This document shows, piece after piece, positions 12,188-21,199 of a stretch of DNA of 64,000 bases. Made by a program: the position numbers and the translations under genes. The stretch's first letter is position 1, and each line of letters begins with the position of its first letter. The notes under the pieces are model-generated. The model was not told where the DNA came from. It was given only the letters and a program-made list of their open reading frames with translations, and did no database searches. The DNA is taken from assembly GCA_019096195.1 (NCBI GenBank), contig JAGTXK010000036.1, positions 43,127-107,126 of the forward strand. The letters run 5' to 3'. This DNA comes from Boletus sp. NGJ. Lineage: Eukaryota > Basidiomycota > Agaricomycetes > Boletales > Boletaceae.

Positions 12188-12942
12188 AGTCAGATCACTG
12201 CCGAACAGGCAGTCTTGATTCTGAAAAAATATCCTACTGACTTTCGGGGTAACATTGCTAAGAGAACAAGGCCCCACTCTTGCCCCACACATTTCAGCTT
12301 GCTAACAATGACTGCCATGCAAGGTATATGGCCTGCCTCCATGAGCACTTTATCCCAGACACTACTATATACCAGCATTGGATCCCCCAGGCCCTCATCA
12401 CTGCCAACTTTCACAAACACATCGCTTCAAATGGTGAGTCGATCCTTCAAAAACATGCCACAGACTATTGAGACATTGCTGAAAATATGGCCCACTCTTA
12501 CCCCACATATTTCAGCTTGCTAACAACATCAGCAAATTCATGATTTTGCCACCATGGCACTGTCTACCACACAAGGCAGATGGCCCCGCCTCCTACAAGC
12601 ACTTCATGTTGAGCACCATCTACACCACACTGGATCTTCCACCCTCATCACCATCAATTCCTCATGAATATATTGCCTCAAATGCCCACTCAATCCCCCA
12701 AGAATATGTGACACTATTGATGAGAACAAGTCCACACTCCCACCTGGGCCACCCCACATATTTCAGCTCGCCAACAATGCCTACTACTATGATACATCAT
12801 CATTAGGTATGTCTTGTTTTTTAGTTCATGCTTAGTTTATGGATTTCATTGGATGCAGCTGTTATTTGTAATGTGGATGTTCTTGGTATCAATGCCAAGT
12901 TCCTTGGTGTACAACCTTTAGCATTCAAGAACACACACTATA
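12188..12942 (+). repeat. repeat R1, copy B, left part (tandem units)
   Basis: The motif CCCCACATATTTCAGC with small changes occurs near 12,284, 12,502 and 12,752, marking three divergent tandem units of roughly 200-250 bases. From about 12,600 to 12,942 the sequence matches the reverse strand of 3443-3720. It stops at the TA where the outer Tc1 element begins and resumes at 16,122. Short open frames here (for example 12,280-12,471 and 12,540-12,806) are probably remnants of the repeat's own coding part; I cannot name it. Confidence 0.7.
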
Positions 12943-12944
12943 TA

Positions 12945-13155
12945 CAGTGACTTCCAAAATTGAATTAATGTTTTGAGACTTTGGAGTATTAGCTATATAA
13001 CTTAGGAACATAAACAAATAGAGTCAATGTATAAGTGGGTGCCTAAACATGCCTGCCCCTGGCTATCTGTCAAAAAATATTTATATAAGTTGAGTATGTA
13101 TCCATGGAGATATTGTTAATTTAATTCAATATGTCATTGACTCAATTGTGCAACT
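12945..13155 (+). repeat. left terminal inverted repeat, outer Tc1
   Basis: The arm runs from CAGTGACTTCCAAAATTGA to about the GACTCAATTGTG segment. It is the imperfect inverted partner of 15,905-16,119. Confidence 0.85.
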
Positions 13156-13446
13156 ACCTATCAGATCTATCAAAGGTGGACAGCTGTCATATGTAACCCT
13201 TGATGGAAGTATGATAGATGGTTACCATAGTTACTATATCTTAGTAATCACTTCAACTGACACTATTTAAAGGCTGGTTTAATCTCTTATGCCTTTCAAA
13301 TTCACTATGCATTCTACTCCCTCTTCTCAAAAAGCAAACATCCTTTCTCTGGCCTCTAATGGTCATTCTACATCGTCATATTGCCTCCAAACTAGGTGTC
13401 AGCCAGTCTACTGTCTCCACGATACTCAGGAATCTTCTTCCCAATA

Positions 13447-13660
13447 CAGTGGCTCAAAAAAGTGTCCCAATGTTTGACTATTTTGCAAAGACTTGACATT
13501 TGCAAAAGAACCAAAAGGCATTAGCCCTAACCCTTGCTAAGCCATTGATAGCCCTACTCCTTGCCCTGAAGATGAGCCCTTAGTCATATAATTTGGTTGT
13601 CATGGCACTGAGATATAGCCATATTAAAGTGACATGTTATTGGGACACTTTTTTGAGCAA
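13447..13660 (+). repeat. left terminal inverted repeat, inner Tc1
   Basis: This arm pairs with 14,831-15,041. It contains an outer tip motif and an inward-facing inverted copy of the motif at 13,642-13,658, probably two transposase-binding sites. Confidence 0.85.
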
Positions 13661-13677
13661 CATTTCTATTCTTCAAT

Positions 13678-14694
13678 TTAGTACTTTGTATGCCCTCCCT
13701 TTGCTTTTATCACTGCCTCTAGTCTTCTAGGCATACTCTCTATCAATCCTTGACACTCCTCAACCTCTATCTTCCCCCACTCCACTTTAATTCTCTCCCA
13801 AAGCCCCCATACTCTTTTTGGTGGTGTTGTATAGCTATTGAGTTTTTTTTTGAGGATTTGCCAGAGATGTTCAATGGGATTAAGGTCTGGAGATTGTGCT
13901 GGCCAGTCAAGAAAATTGATCCCTTGAGATTCCAGCCACTCCTTAACTCTTTTAGAGGTGTGCTTGAGGTCATTAGCATGTTGAAAGATAATGCTCTCTT
14001 CAGGAATTCCAGAATTTTCCATGGAAGGAAGCAGATTATCCTCCAAAATGGAGACATACTGCTCAGCATTCATCCTCCCTTCAACCTCTGCAAGAATCCC
14101 CACTCCACTCCAACTCATGCATCTCCAAACCATCAAGGAACCTCCTCCAAACTTTACTGTTCCCTGAACTTCCTTGTCTTGCAAAGACTTTCCTGCCAAT
14201 TTCCATACATACTTCCTTCCATCTGACCCAATCCTGTTGATCTTGGTTTCATCTGACCATATAACCCTAGTCCAGTCCTCCACAGTCCAATGTTGATGCT
14301 TGAGAGCAAAGGCTAGCCTATATTGCCTATGCTTCACAGACAAGAGTGGCTTCTTTTTCTTGACTACAGCCTTGAGAGATGCAGACTTGAGAACATTCCT
14401 AACAGTTTGAGCAGAGACAGGAGAAGAGAGAGCAGAATTGATGAGATGGATAGCCTGGACAGCATTTTCAACTTTGCCAGAGGTAATACTAGAGACAATT
14501 CTCCTTTTATCAGTAGGAGAAAGTTTAGAAGGACATCCTAATTTGATGTTTTCCTTGCCTGGGTGGATCTCCTTGATAACCCTGGCCACAGTAGACTTCC
14601 CCAGACCAGTTTGGAATGATATTTGCCTAGTAGAAAGGCCAGATTCAGAGAGAAAAAGAATATTGGCTCTAGCAGAGGAGGGAGTGGATTTCAT
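13678..14694 (-). CDS. Tc1-type transposase (open, catalytic Asp lost)
   Basis: One uninterrupted 338-residue frame starts at an ATG. Residues 1-110 hold paired helix-turn-helix DNA-binding motifs (STRQISFQTGLGKSTVARVI). The DDE/RNase H-fold domain then shows the first Asp in VIWSDETKINR (about 147-156), GGGSLMVW (about 181-188), the region IIFQHANDLKHTS (about 236-248), and the Glu in SPDLNPIEHLW (about 269-279). In Tc1 enzymes the second region reads Q-x-D-N-D-P-K-H and the first Asp of DND is catalytic. Here that codon is GCT (Ala), and the Pro is also changed (Leu). The protein is therefore full length but predicted inactive for cleavage, although it may still bind its terminal repeats. 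The length (about 340) matches active relatives. Confidence 0.93.
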   Translation of the reverse strand: MKSTPSSARANILFLSESGLSTRQISFQTGLGKSTVARVIKEIHPGKENIKLGCPSKLSPTDKRRIVSSITSGKVENAVQAIHLINSALSSPVSAQTVRNVLKSASLKAVVKKKKPLLSVKHRQYRLAFALKHQHWTVEDWTRVIWSDETKINRIGSDGRKYVWKLAGKSLQDKEVQGTVKFGGGSLMVWRCMSWSGVGILAEVEGRMNAEQYVSILEDNLLPSMENSGIPEESIIFQHANDLKHTSKRVKEWLESQGINFLDWPAQSPDLNPIEHLWQILKKKLNSYTTPPKRVWGLWERIKVEWGKIEVEECQGLIESMPRRLEAVIKAKGGHTKY

Positions 14695-14830
14695 AATGAA
14701 GTAGGGTTGGCTGAACGGTATCTCTACTCTTTATACCATTTGGAGTTATGTAAGTGACATAATCAGACAGAGTTGAAGCACAGCATCCATCAGAACCTTA
14801 TGTTATTTACTAAATGATAGTTGATAATAT

Positions 14831-15041
14831 CAGGGTCAAATAAGTGTCTCAATGACATATCCTTTTAATATGGCTATAACTCAGTACCATGACAACCAAC
14901 TCACATGACTAAGGGCTCATCTTCAGGGCAAGGAGTAGGGCTATCAATGGCCTAGCAAGGGTTAGGGCTAATGCCTTTTGGTTCTTTTGCAAATGTCAAG
15001 TCTTTGCAAAATAGTCATTGGGACACTTTTTTGAGCCACTG
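14831..15041 (-). repeat. right terminal inverted repeat, inner Tc1
   Basis: Inverted partner of 13,447-13,660, ending GAGCCACTG next to the TA duplication. Confidence 0.85.
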
Positions 15042-15904
15042 TAGATCTATACCTCTTTCTGGCTGTCCCTTCAAGCTTTCAGCCACTTCTCGGCATGCTA
15101 TCATCACTCAAATCACCACAGGCAGAGCTGCCAATGCTGTCCAGGCTACCCATCATATCAATTCCATCATTCCTAGTCCAGTCTCCTCACAAACAGTAAG
15201 AAGAGTCCTCAAAAAACTTTCATTCAAGGCTGTAACAAAGAAGAAAAAGCCACTTCTTGCTGCAAGAAATAAGAAGAAGCATTTAGCCTTTGCTCTAAAG
15301 TATTAGGAATGGACTATTGAGGACTGGAAGAGGGTTATTTGGTCAGATGGAAAGGAATGGGTGTGGAAACAGGCAGGTGAGGGCCTTATTAACAGAGAGG
15401 TTCAGGGAACAGTGAAGTTTGGAGGAGGAAATATCATGGTATGGGGGTGTATGAGTTGGGAAGGTGTTGGGCACCTTGCAGAGATTGAGGGGAGGATGGA
15501 TGCCAATCAACATTTTGAAGGACAACTTGCTTCCAAGCTTGAAAGAATCTGGAATTTCAATTTCTCTAAAGGATGTGATTTTTCAATAGGACAATGATCC
15601 CAAGCATACCTCCAAAACAGCCAAAACACAGATGGAGGACAATGATATCAATCTCCTGGATTGGCCTCCACAATCTCCAGATCTTAATCCTATTGAATAC
15701 CTTTGGCATCACATCAAAAAGAAGCTTGCCAAGTATTCAAGACATACTAAGGAGTATGGGAGATTTGGGATAGAGTGGCAGAAGTATGGATCCAGAGATG
15801 TGTCAGAATTTGATTGAAAGCATGCCTAGGAGGATCCAAGCAGTGATCAAGGCCAAAGGAGGTCATACAAAGTACTAGAATTGGCTGATTCTATAGACTT
15901 GATA

Positions 15905-16119
15905 TATGGTTACAAAATTGAGTCAATGACTTGCCAATTTGAATTGACTATATCTCCATGGATACTTAATCAAATTATATAAGTCTTTTTTTAACAGATA
16001 GCCAAGAGCAGGCATATTTAGGCACCCACTTATATTCTGGCTCCATTTGTTCATGTTTTTGAGTTATATAGCTAATACTCCAAAATCTCAAAATATTGAT
16101 TCAATTTTGGAAGTCACTG
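15905..16119 (-). repeat. right terminal inverted repeat, outer Tc1
   Basis: Inverted partner of 12,945-13,155. It carries the inward tip-motif copy near 15,913-15,930 and ends GGAAGTCACTG beside the TA duplication. Confidence 0.85.
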
Positions 16120-16121
16120 TA

Positions 16122-16727
16122 ATCTCCCCTGTAGTGGAACACTTATTTCAATGTAGTATCATGGACATATTGGGGTAGCTATTGTCTGACTCTGAGTGTG
16201 TAGCATGGGAGATTGAAAAAAAAAAAAAAAAACACAGTAGAGATAAAAGGTATGCAGCGTGTGGGTCAAAAAAACATGCTGGATTAAATGTGCAGATCTA
16301 GCATCATAGCGGGTGTAGTAGTATCCACAGACTTGACACAATTTTTTCATGAGTCCTGCCATGTGCTGCTGCCATTGCCATTGGTGCCGAAATGCACTCC
16401 ACCAAGTCTGCTCAACAATGTCACACTTAATGCACAATGGAATTCAGGAATTGCACATGCTGTCACAACAATTGTTATGACCTTAAAAACATGACAAGCA
16501 GTTGGGCAACAATGTAGACAATTCCTTTGATTTTTTTTGCTGTGATCTATGTATTGCCCTGACACTTGTAACTGAATATGCCTGACCATAAGGTATGAAT
16601 GAGATGCTGGGGGATGAAGACACACTCTATTATGATTATTAAAAATACATAGAGATTGATCTATTATATCTTGTTCTAGATCCACCACCTTGGGCTGAAA
16701 GGTGTGGTGGTGTGTGAGCTAGACATG
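16122..16727 (+). repeat. repeat R1, copy B, right part
   Basis: From 16,122 to about 16,300 the sequence continues the match to the reverse strand of 3225-3443, including a 17-A run near 16,217-16,233 where copy A has a shorter A-rich run. Beyond 16,300 nucleotide similarity fades, but the reverse-strand reading YDARSAHLIQHVFLT still parallels copy A. Another short reverse-strand frame (16,347-16,688) is unnamed. Confidence 0.65.
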
Positions 16728-17132
16728 TTTTTTTTTTTGAACAAGTGGTAATATTATATAGCAACTGACTAGTCGAGCTCTATATAAACACTATAGCAGT
16801 AATCCTGGGGGGGAGACTGGTTCAAGGAAAAATGCACTTACACATGCTCTGCAGTCTATAGGGGATGTGAAACTCTAGATAGCTACTAGGGTGCCTTGTT
16901 CAGTCAGAGGGCCGTGGTAGTCTAATACCCACTAAAACCTCATTTGTGGGGTGTGCGTCTTCTGATGGGAGGTTTTTGATCTTTTTATATATTGGGTGGT
17001 GTAGAAGTCAATGAGTATTCTTTGGCTGATTTTGTAAGACCAGCAGGTTTTGATTGTTTGTGGTGATGAGAGTGTGCCACCGATGGTTCATTCACAGCAT
17101 AGGGCCCAGATTAGGTGGGGCGGCTTTAAATA

Positions 17133-18112
17133 TTAGAATGCATAAGAGGTGGGAGTTGCTGGTTTGAGTTTGGGTGGTCGTTCTTGGATCATTAAGAATA
17201 TGGAGCCACAGCCAAGGATTGTTCCAATTGTTATGTTGGGCCAGAGGATGGTGTTGGTGGGCCAGCATTCAGCTGCTAGTTTCCAGATGGCTGCATGTTC
17301 AGAGCTATTGCATTCTAGAAGGATATGTTCTAGTATTTCTTTGTCATCTCTGCAGGTGGAGTATCGGGTGCAGTGTTCATAGGTGGAAATGTTACTCCAG
17401 AAGTCACCAATTTTGAGCAAGTGGCATAGCACTTGATAGAGGAAGTTCTGTATGGGTTTTCTGATTTCTGCATTCCAGAGCTTTTTTCAAATCACACCAT
17501 CAGTTTCTAAGGTTTGGTTAGTGGCATGTATCACATGGCATGTAATGTCAAGGTTCATTAGGGTCCCTCAGATATATGGAAGGGGGGTTCATTTGTCTAG
17601 TATCACCTGATGTGTAAGGGATTGCATAAGAGTTTCTAGCTTTGTTCCAGAGAGTCAGAAATTCGGGGGTATATCTGTATTTATGGTGTTAGATTGGGGT
17701 TTATGGGCTCCAAGATGTGCTAAAGCATTGGCTTTTTCATTTCCTAGGGAGTCTGCATATCCTTTTATCCATTTAAAGGCTATTGGTGCAGAGTGTTTGT
17801 GTAGGTGGTAGGCTGTGGCTTAGAACCTATTTTTGTTTGTGGTTGTGATCCATCCTTTGTCTTTCCAGGATTGAAGGTGTGTGGTAAGGCCATCCATGAC
17901 ATATCTGGAGTTGGTGATGATTATGAGGGGAGTGGCTGGGTCTGTCTTTTGTATAGCAATTAGAATGGCTGCTATTTTGCCTGTTTGATTGAATTGTTCT
18001 TTGCTGGAGACTCAGATTGAGGTGTTGAGTGGGTGGTTTTCTCTAAAGTATATTCCACTACTGCATTGAGCATTTTGTTTCCCATTGTTGAGGCAAGAGC
18101 TGTCCATGAAGA
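17133..18112 (-). pseudogene. LINE RNase H and Cys-rich C-terminal domain
   Basis: RNase H-like blocks read MDSSCLNNGKQ (about 18,108), TNSRYVMDGLTTHLQSW (about 17,917) and FKWIKGYADSLGNEKANALA (about 17,775). The family's usual T-D-S-R-Y and G-H-x-G-x-x-G-N-E-x-A-D are altered to TNSRY and GYADSLGNEKAN, so catalytic acids are lost. Downstream, 17,432-17,133 gives YSTCRDDKEILEHILLEC and ILWPNITIGTILGCG, the Cys-rich C-terminal segment typical of fungal LINE polyproteins. In-frame stops confirm decay. Confidence 0.75.
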
Positions 18113-18577
18113 ATATAGTAGGTGGGCATGGTAGATTTCTGTTGAGTGGGGGGATTTTCATTCATAGTGCTGGTTCTTGGGGGAATACTAGGGGTTCTAT
18201 GAAGATTTGGAAACATTCTGAGAGTAATATGTGTGCTGTGATGGTGGAGTCAAATAGTAGTTTATCTCCTTTGTTGATTTTTGCTCTAATGTTCTTTTCT
18301 TTGTGGTGTTGTGTGAGAAAGAGGTCATCATTGGAGGATCTTTGGTGGGTGTTGAAGGTTGGCATGAGATTCTCTAGGATGAGGCAGGCTTTAGTGGCAC
18401 AGGCATGTGAGTTGTGGCACCCTTTTGATTGGTCTTTTATGCAGTGGCAGCATTCATAGTCCTGTCTGAGGTGATGGTCTAGGGAGAGGTCTCAGATTCT
18501 TTCAGTGGTGCAGACTAGGTTTTTGACAATCTTGATGTTGTGGATGTTTTTCAGGCAGGCATCTTTGGTGTTGTAGT

Positions 18578-19059
18578 TGTTATGAATCCCTTTTGGAAAA
18601 CAAATCACAAGGCTCGGAACTACTTCGCAGGCTACACAGGTCCTGGCTGAGCGAATCAGGTGGGGAGTCTTAGGCCTGACTATTCCTAACCCTACGACAA
18701 CTGATGGCCAAAGCTAATAGGTTATTGGAGGAAGAGACAAATGGATTAGACTGGGAATTCCAGTCGTCAAAGTACTACCTTATATACATGAGGAAAGTGT
18801 GCACGGACCAAGCAGTGCGTGTGATAAATTACTAAATATGGTAAGATGGAGATTAATAGGGCTGTGTGAGAAGAGCGGAAATTAAAGAGGCATAGATCAC
18901 ATGAGGTGTGACGTCATATGATGTCATAGGTTCTAGACCTATCATGTGATGTGTTCCCATGGTCACGTGCACAGTCATGTGACTTATGAAGAAAGGAGTT
19001 GAAGAAAATGAAAAGTAAGTAAGCGTTTGAAAAGTTTGAAAATTTCCTATATTATTACA
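18578..19059. mobile_element. solo LTR with 5-bp duplication
   Basis: The block begins TGTTATGAATCCC and ends TATTATTACA (TG..CA ends). It is flanked on both sides by GTAGT (18,573-18,577 and 19,060-19,064). Removing the block plus one GTAGT rejoins the LINE reverse-strand frame (GAPPKAYYN, then TKDACLKNIHN), which proves it is an insertion. Counting directly, it has 11 CpG dinucleotides in 482 bases, whereas 18,121-18,577 has none. A TATATAAG-type element occurs on its reverse strand near 18,780. The internal retrotransposon is gone, as expected after LTR-LTR recombination. Confidence 0.9.
18895..18969. promoter_or_regulatory. CRE-like, E-box and inverted repeat in LTR
   Basis: TGACGTCA (a perfect ATF/CREB-type palindrome) lies at 18,909-18,916 and CACGTG at 18,964-18,969. 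ATCACATGA near 18,896 is mirrored by TCATGTGAT near 18,942, a possible hairpin around a near-palindromic GGTTCTAGACC. These are plausible LTR enhancer sites; no function is shown. Confidence 0.4.
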
Positions 19060-19230
19060 GTAGTAGGCTTTCGGTGGTGCCCCTACATGTAGCCATGTGG
19101 GCATTTGGTGTTTGAGATGTTTTGAGAGTTTGAGGGGGGCAAAGGTGACATTGTGGCTTTGTGCTGATTTCAGAAGTGAGAGGACAGGGGTTTGGAGGTG
19201 GCATGCATGTTTTCCTTGTGTGGGAGGGGA

Positions 19231-20138
19231 TCAGGAGGCTAGAAAAGTGTTGAGATCTGGTGTTGACTTTATCTCTTCAGAGCGAAGGTGGTTGATTATC
19301 ATGTCCATTTGGAAGGCCCATCTAGAGCAGGAGGATGAGAGGTCAAGGTAGGTAGAGAGCCAGGTGGCATTAATGGCTGTGTTGCAGGCATGCATGTCAA
19401 GGAGGTTAATGCTGCCTTGGGCATGGGGTAGTTGAAGTCTGTCAAGTCTAATTGGGGGGTGTTTGTCATCCCAGATGAAGTTCCTGGTCATTTTGGTGAG
19501 CATGGTGGTGATGGGTTTTGGCATGCCTTGTGCTTTGGTGAGGAATTGGGTCATGCTGCTGACCGTCATTTGGGTAATCAGGGATTTTTCCATCTAGGGT
19601 AGAGTGCATAGTGGACCAGAGGGATAGGTGTTGTTTTATTTTGTCAAGGACTGTTTCCTAGAAGCTGGCATCATTGATGTCATTTCCAATTCAGGTGTCT
19701 AGGCAGTGGACTGCTTGGCCATCAGGTGCAATGCAGATGCCTTCATGTAAGGGGGTGTCATCAGGGTGGATTTTTCTTGATGTGACAATGCAGTCTCGAT
19801 GGGATTTGGTGCCTATGGGGATGACCTCTGTCTTTTCTAGATTGAATTTGGCACCTGAGGTGAGGCACCATTTGACGAGAATGATTTCTAGATCTGAGTA
19901 GCAGTCGTTAGCAGAGAGGTAAATGGTGGTATTGTCTGCATACATGTTAACTAGTGCCTTTTGAGAGACATTGGGGGTTGTGATACCTTGTAGGGCTTGG
20001 GAGTTTTGTAGAAGGCAGGCTAGGAGTTCAATTTCCAGGTCAAAGAGGAGACAGAAGAGGGGATCTCCTTGATGTACACCTCTCATTACATGGAAGGTGT
20101 CACTTAATACTCCATTGATTGCTATTGTCGTGCATTTC
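19231..20138 (-). pseudogene. LINE reverse transcriptase palm, truncated
   Basis: The reverse-strand frame reads AINGVLSDTFHVMRGVHQGD (fingers/palm motif with R-G-x-x-Q-G-D), then LFDLEIELLACLL, then VNMYADNTTIYLSAND at about 19,945-19,905. The active-site box of a LINE is normally F/Y-A-D-D; here it is YADN, so one catalytic Asp is gone. The thumb follows, with KFNLEKTEVIPIG and, after a break near 19,650, the segment at 19,593-19,231 (NFIWDDKHPPIRLDRLQLP). Stops and frame changes separate the blocks. This supplies the catalytic half of the LINE relic. Confidence 0.8.
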
Positions 20139-20350
20139 CTGGACCCGGAGGGGACAGGTTTGCGATCCAAGAATGCGTGGGAAGTGCCAAAAGTCGACGC
20201 CTGTGGGAAGTCTTGGCTTGACTTAACGGGAACCTAACCTTAACCTCAGTGTTGGGGCTCGCGTCGCCCAGGGCAGAGGGCTGGCGGTCATCACAATACT
20301 CCATCATCTGAACACTCCATTATCTACAACAACAGTACTACGATTTTATC

Positions 20351-21199
20351 ATGTCGAGCTTGGTCGTAAACGAATCGGACGTGCAAGTCGTTTTGGCCGT
20401 TTCAGAGGACGTTGAGTGTGATGTGGACGTAGCGAACGGCGTTGTCAGTTCGCGCAGACTTGGCGATGCGTTCGACTTTGTCGGTGTTCGTCACATGCCG
20501 CTCCCGACAGTGCGTTTGTGGCCAGCGGGCCCTTGTGTACTCGTTCAGTTTCAGTCGCTGACGCAACTGGTTCATTCCTTTCCGTACCTCACTGTCGCTG
20601 CATTGGAGAGTGTCGCTTCGATTCATCATGTTCCTTTTAGTCGACGCTGGCCTAAGAATCGGCTCGTGGAAGAACTGCGCCGTCATGAATGTAGTGCACC
20701 TTGCGAGTCTGATCTCGTGTTCGTCTTCGAGCAACGTCGCAAAAGTAGAAGGGTCAGTCGACGCAGGCACGCGAACGAGAATGATGCACGCATTGTGCAT
20801 GAATTTGTGCAGTCCCAAGAATGCACGATGTGGTCGCGCGATGGGATTCATTATGTCTCGTCACATCTTCTTAAAACACAATATCGGATAGCGCCTGATG
20901 ATGATGGGCTGTCGTCTCTTCTCGTAGACGTACCGTTACCTTTCATACTGTCGATGTATACGCTGACGTCCCAGGACACCGATTTTTTAATGAGTGCTCA
21001 TTCGGTTGCATGCGCGAGTACTGCTACTCACCAGGATAGGATTCAATTACTCCGAGTACATCATTGTTCCGCAACTTCATGTTGTTCCACTGTTGTTCCG
21101 TTCATGCGTATGCAATCATTAACGATTCTAGCGTACATCGCATATATTTCACCTCCATTGACACCGCGCGGAAAGCTCTCTCTGTCATCTTCGAGCTAA
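20351..21199 (+). pseudogene. Helitron-type N-terminal fragment
   Basis: An open frame of 282 residues starts at ATG. Its layout is acidic residues, then RRLGDAFDFVGVRHMPLP, then LWPAGPCVLVQFQSLTQLV, then FPYLTVAALESVASIHHVP and a basic Cys-containing motif (LRRHECSAPCESDLVFVFE). I recognise this as the N-terminus preceding the Rep-like domain in agaricomycete Helitron proteins. No Rep domain or helicase follows: after about residue 180 the match ends and the frame closes at 21,199. It has normal CpG content, unlike the DNA to its left, and starts about 210 bases after the LINE boundary. It may be a captured exon-sized Helitron piece. Family link from memory. Confidence 0.45.

Larger units (their letters stand above)
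13447..15041 (-). mobile_element. inner Tc1/mariner-type element
   Basis: The ends are CAGTGGCTCAAAAAAGTG in inverted orientation, flanked by TA duplications at 13,445-13,446 and 15,042-15,043. The element is 1,595 bases long. The arms are about 210 bases (13,447 to about 13,660, and about 14,831 to 15,041) and highly similar. Each contains an inverted second copy of the tip motif (GGGACACTTTTTTGAGC at 13,642-13,658; GGGTCAAATAAGTGTCTC at 14,833-14,850). The element carries one complete transposase ORF on the reverse strand. It interrupts the transposase of a related element, so it arrived later than that element. Confidence 0.95.
13289..15878 (+). pseudogene. outer Tc1 transposase, split and dead
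   Basis: The protein starts at 13,289 or 13,307 (MHSTPSSQKANILSLAS, parallel to the inner element's MKSTPSSARANI). It is cut at 13,446 by the inner element and resumes at 15,044 (SIPLSGCPFKLSATSRHAI), running to the stop at 15,876-15,878 (RIQAVIKAKGGHTKY). Lesions besides the insertion are a TAG inside ALKY*EW near 15,304, loss of about ten residues after WSD near 15,346 (WSDGKEWVW), a frameshift near 15,510, and a TAG just before DNDPKHTS near 15,590. The second catalytic Asp (DNDPKH) and the Glu (SPDLNPIEYLW) are still encoded. The two in-frame TAG codons would each be CAG (Gln) after one C-to-T reversal. This is a DD34E Tc1-type enzyme by motif order. Confidence 0.9.
12945..16119 (+). mobile_element. 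outer Tc1/mariner-type element, interrupted
   Basis: Both ends start CAGTGACTTCCAAAATTGA as inverted repeats, flanked by the TA target duplication (12,943-12,944 and 16,120-16,121). The long terminal inverted repeats span about 210 bases each (12,945 to about 13,155, and about 15,905 to 16,119). Each carries an inverted second copy of the tip motif at its inner edge (CTCAATTGTG near 13,141; CAAAATTGAG near 15,913). The element is about 1.58 kb once the inner element and one duplicated TA are removed, a normal Tc1 size. It sits inside repeat R1, whose other copy keeps the empty site. Its transposase is split and carries stops, so it cannot move on its own. Confidence 0.92.
16728..20138 (-). 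mobile_element. 5'-truncated LINE, with solo LTR inside
   Basis: On the reverse strand the order is reverse transcriptase palm (20,138-19,690), connecting region (19,690-18,150), RNase H (about 18,110-17,640), Cys-rich C-terminal domain (17,432-17,133), 3' region and an A-tail (the T-run at 16,728-16,738). Homology begins abruptly in the middle of the palm domain near 20,138, where CpG-rich unique sequence starts. This is the usual 5' truncation of a LINE copy. A 482-base solo LTR (18,578-19,059) splits it. Target-site duplications for the LINE were not found. Confidence 0.85.

Noticed and set aside
13750-14226. Plus-strand frames inside the inner Tc1 element
   Set aside because: They are antisense shadows of the transposase and lack any motif.
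1-20135. Ascomycete-type RIP (CpA-directed)
   Set aside because: The clearest stops fit CGA to TGA and the overall loss is of CpG. Only a few lesions (CAG to TAG, CAA to TAA) would fit CpA targeting, so I describe CpG decay instead.
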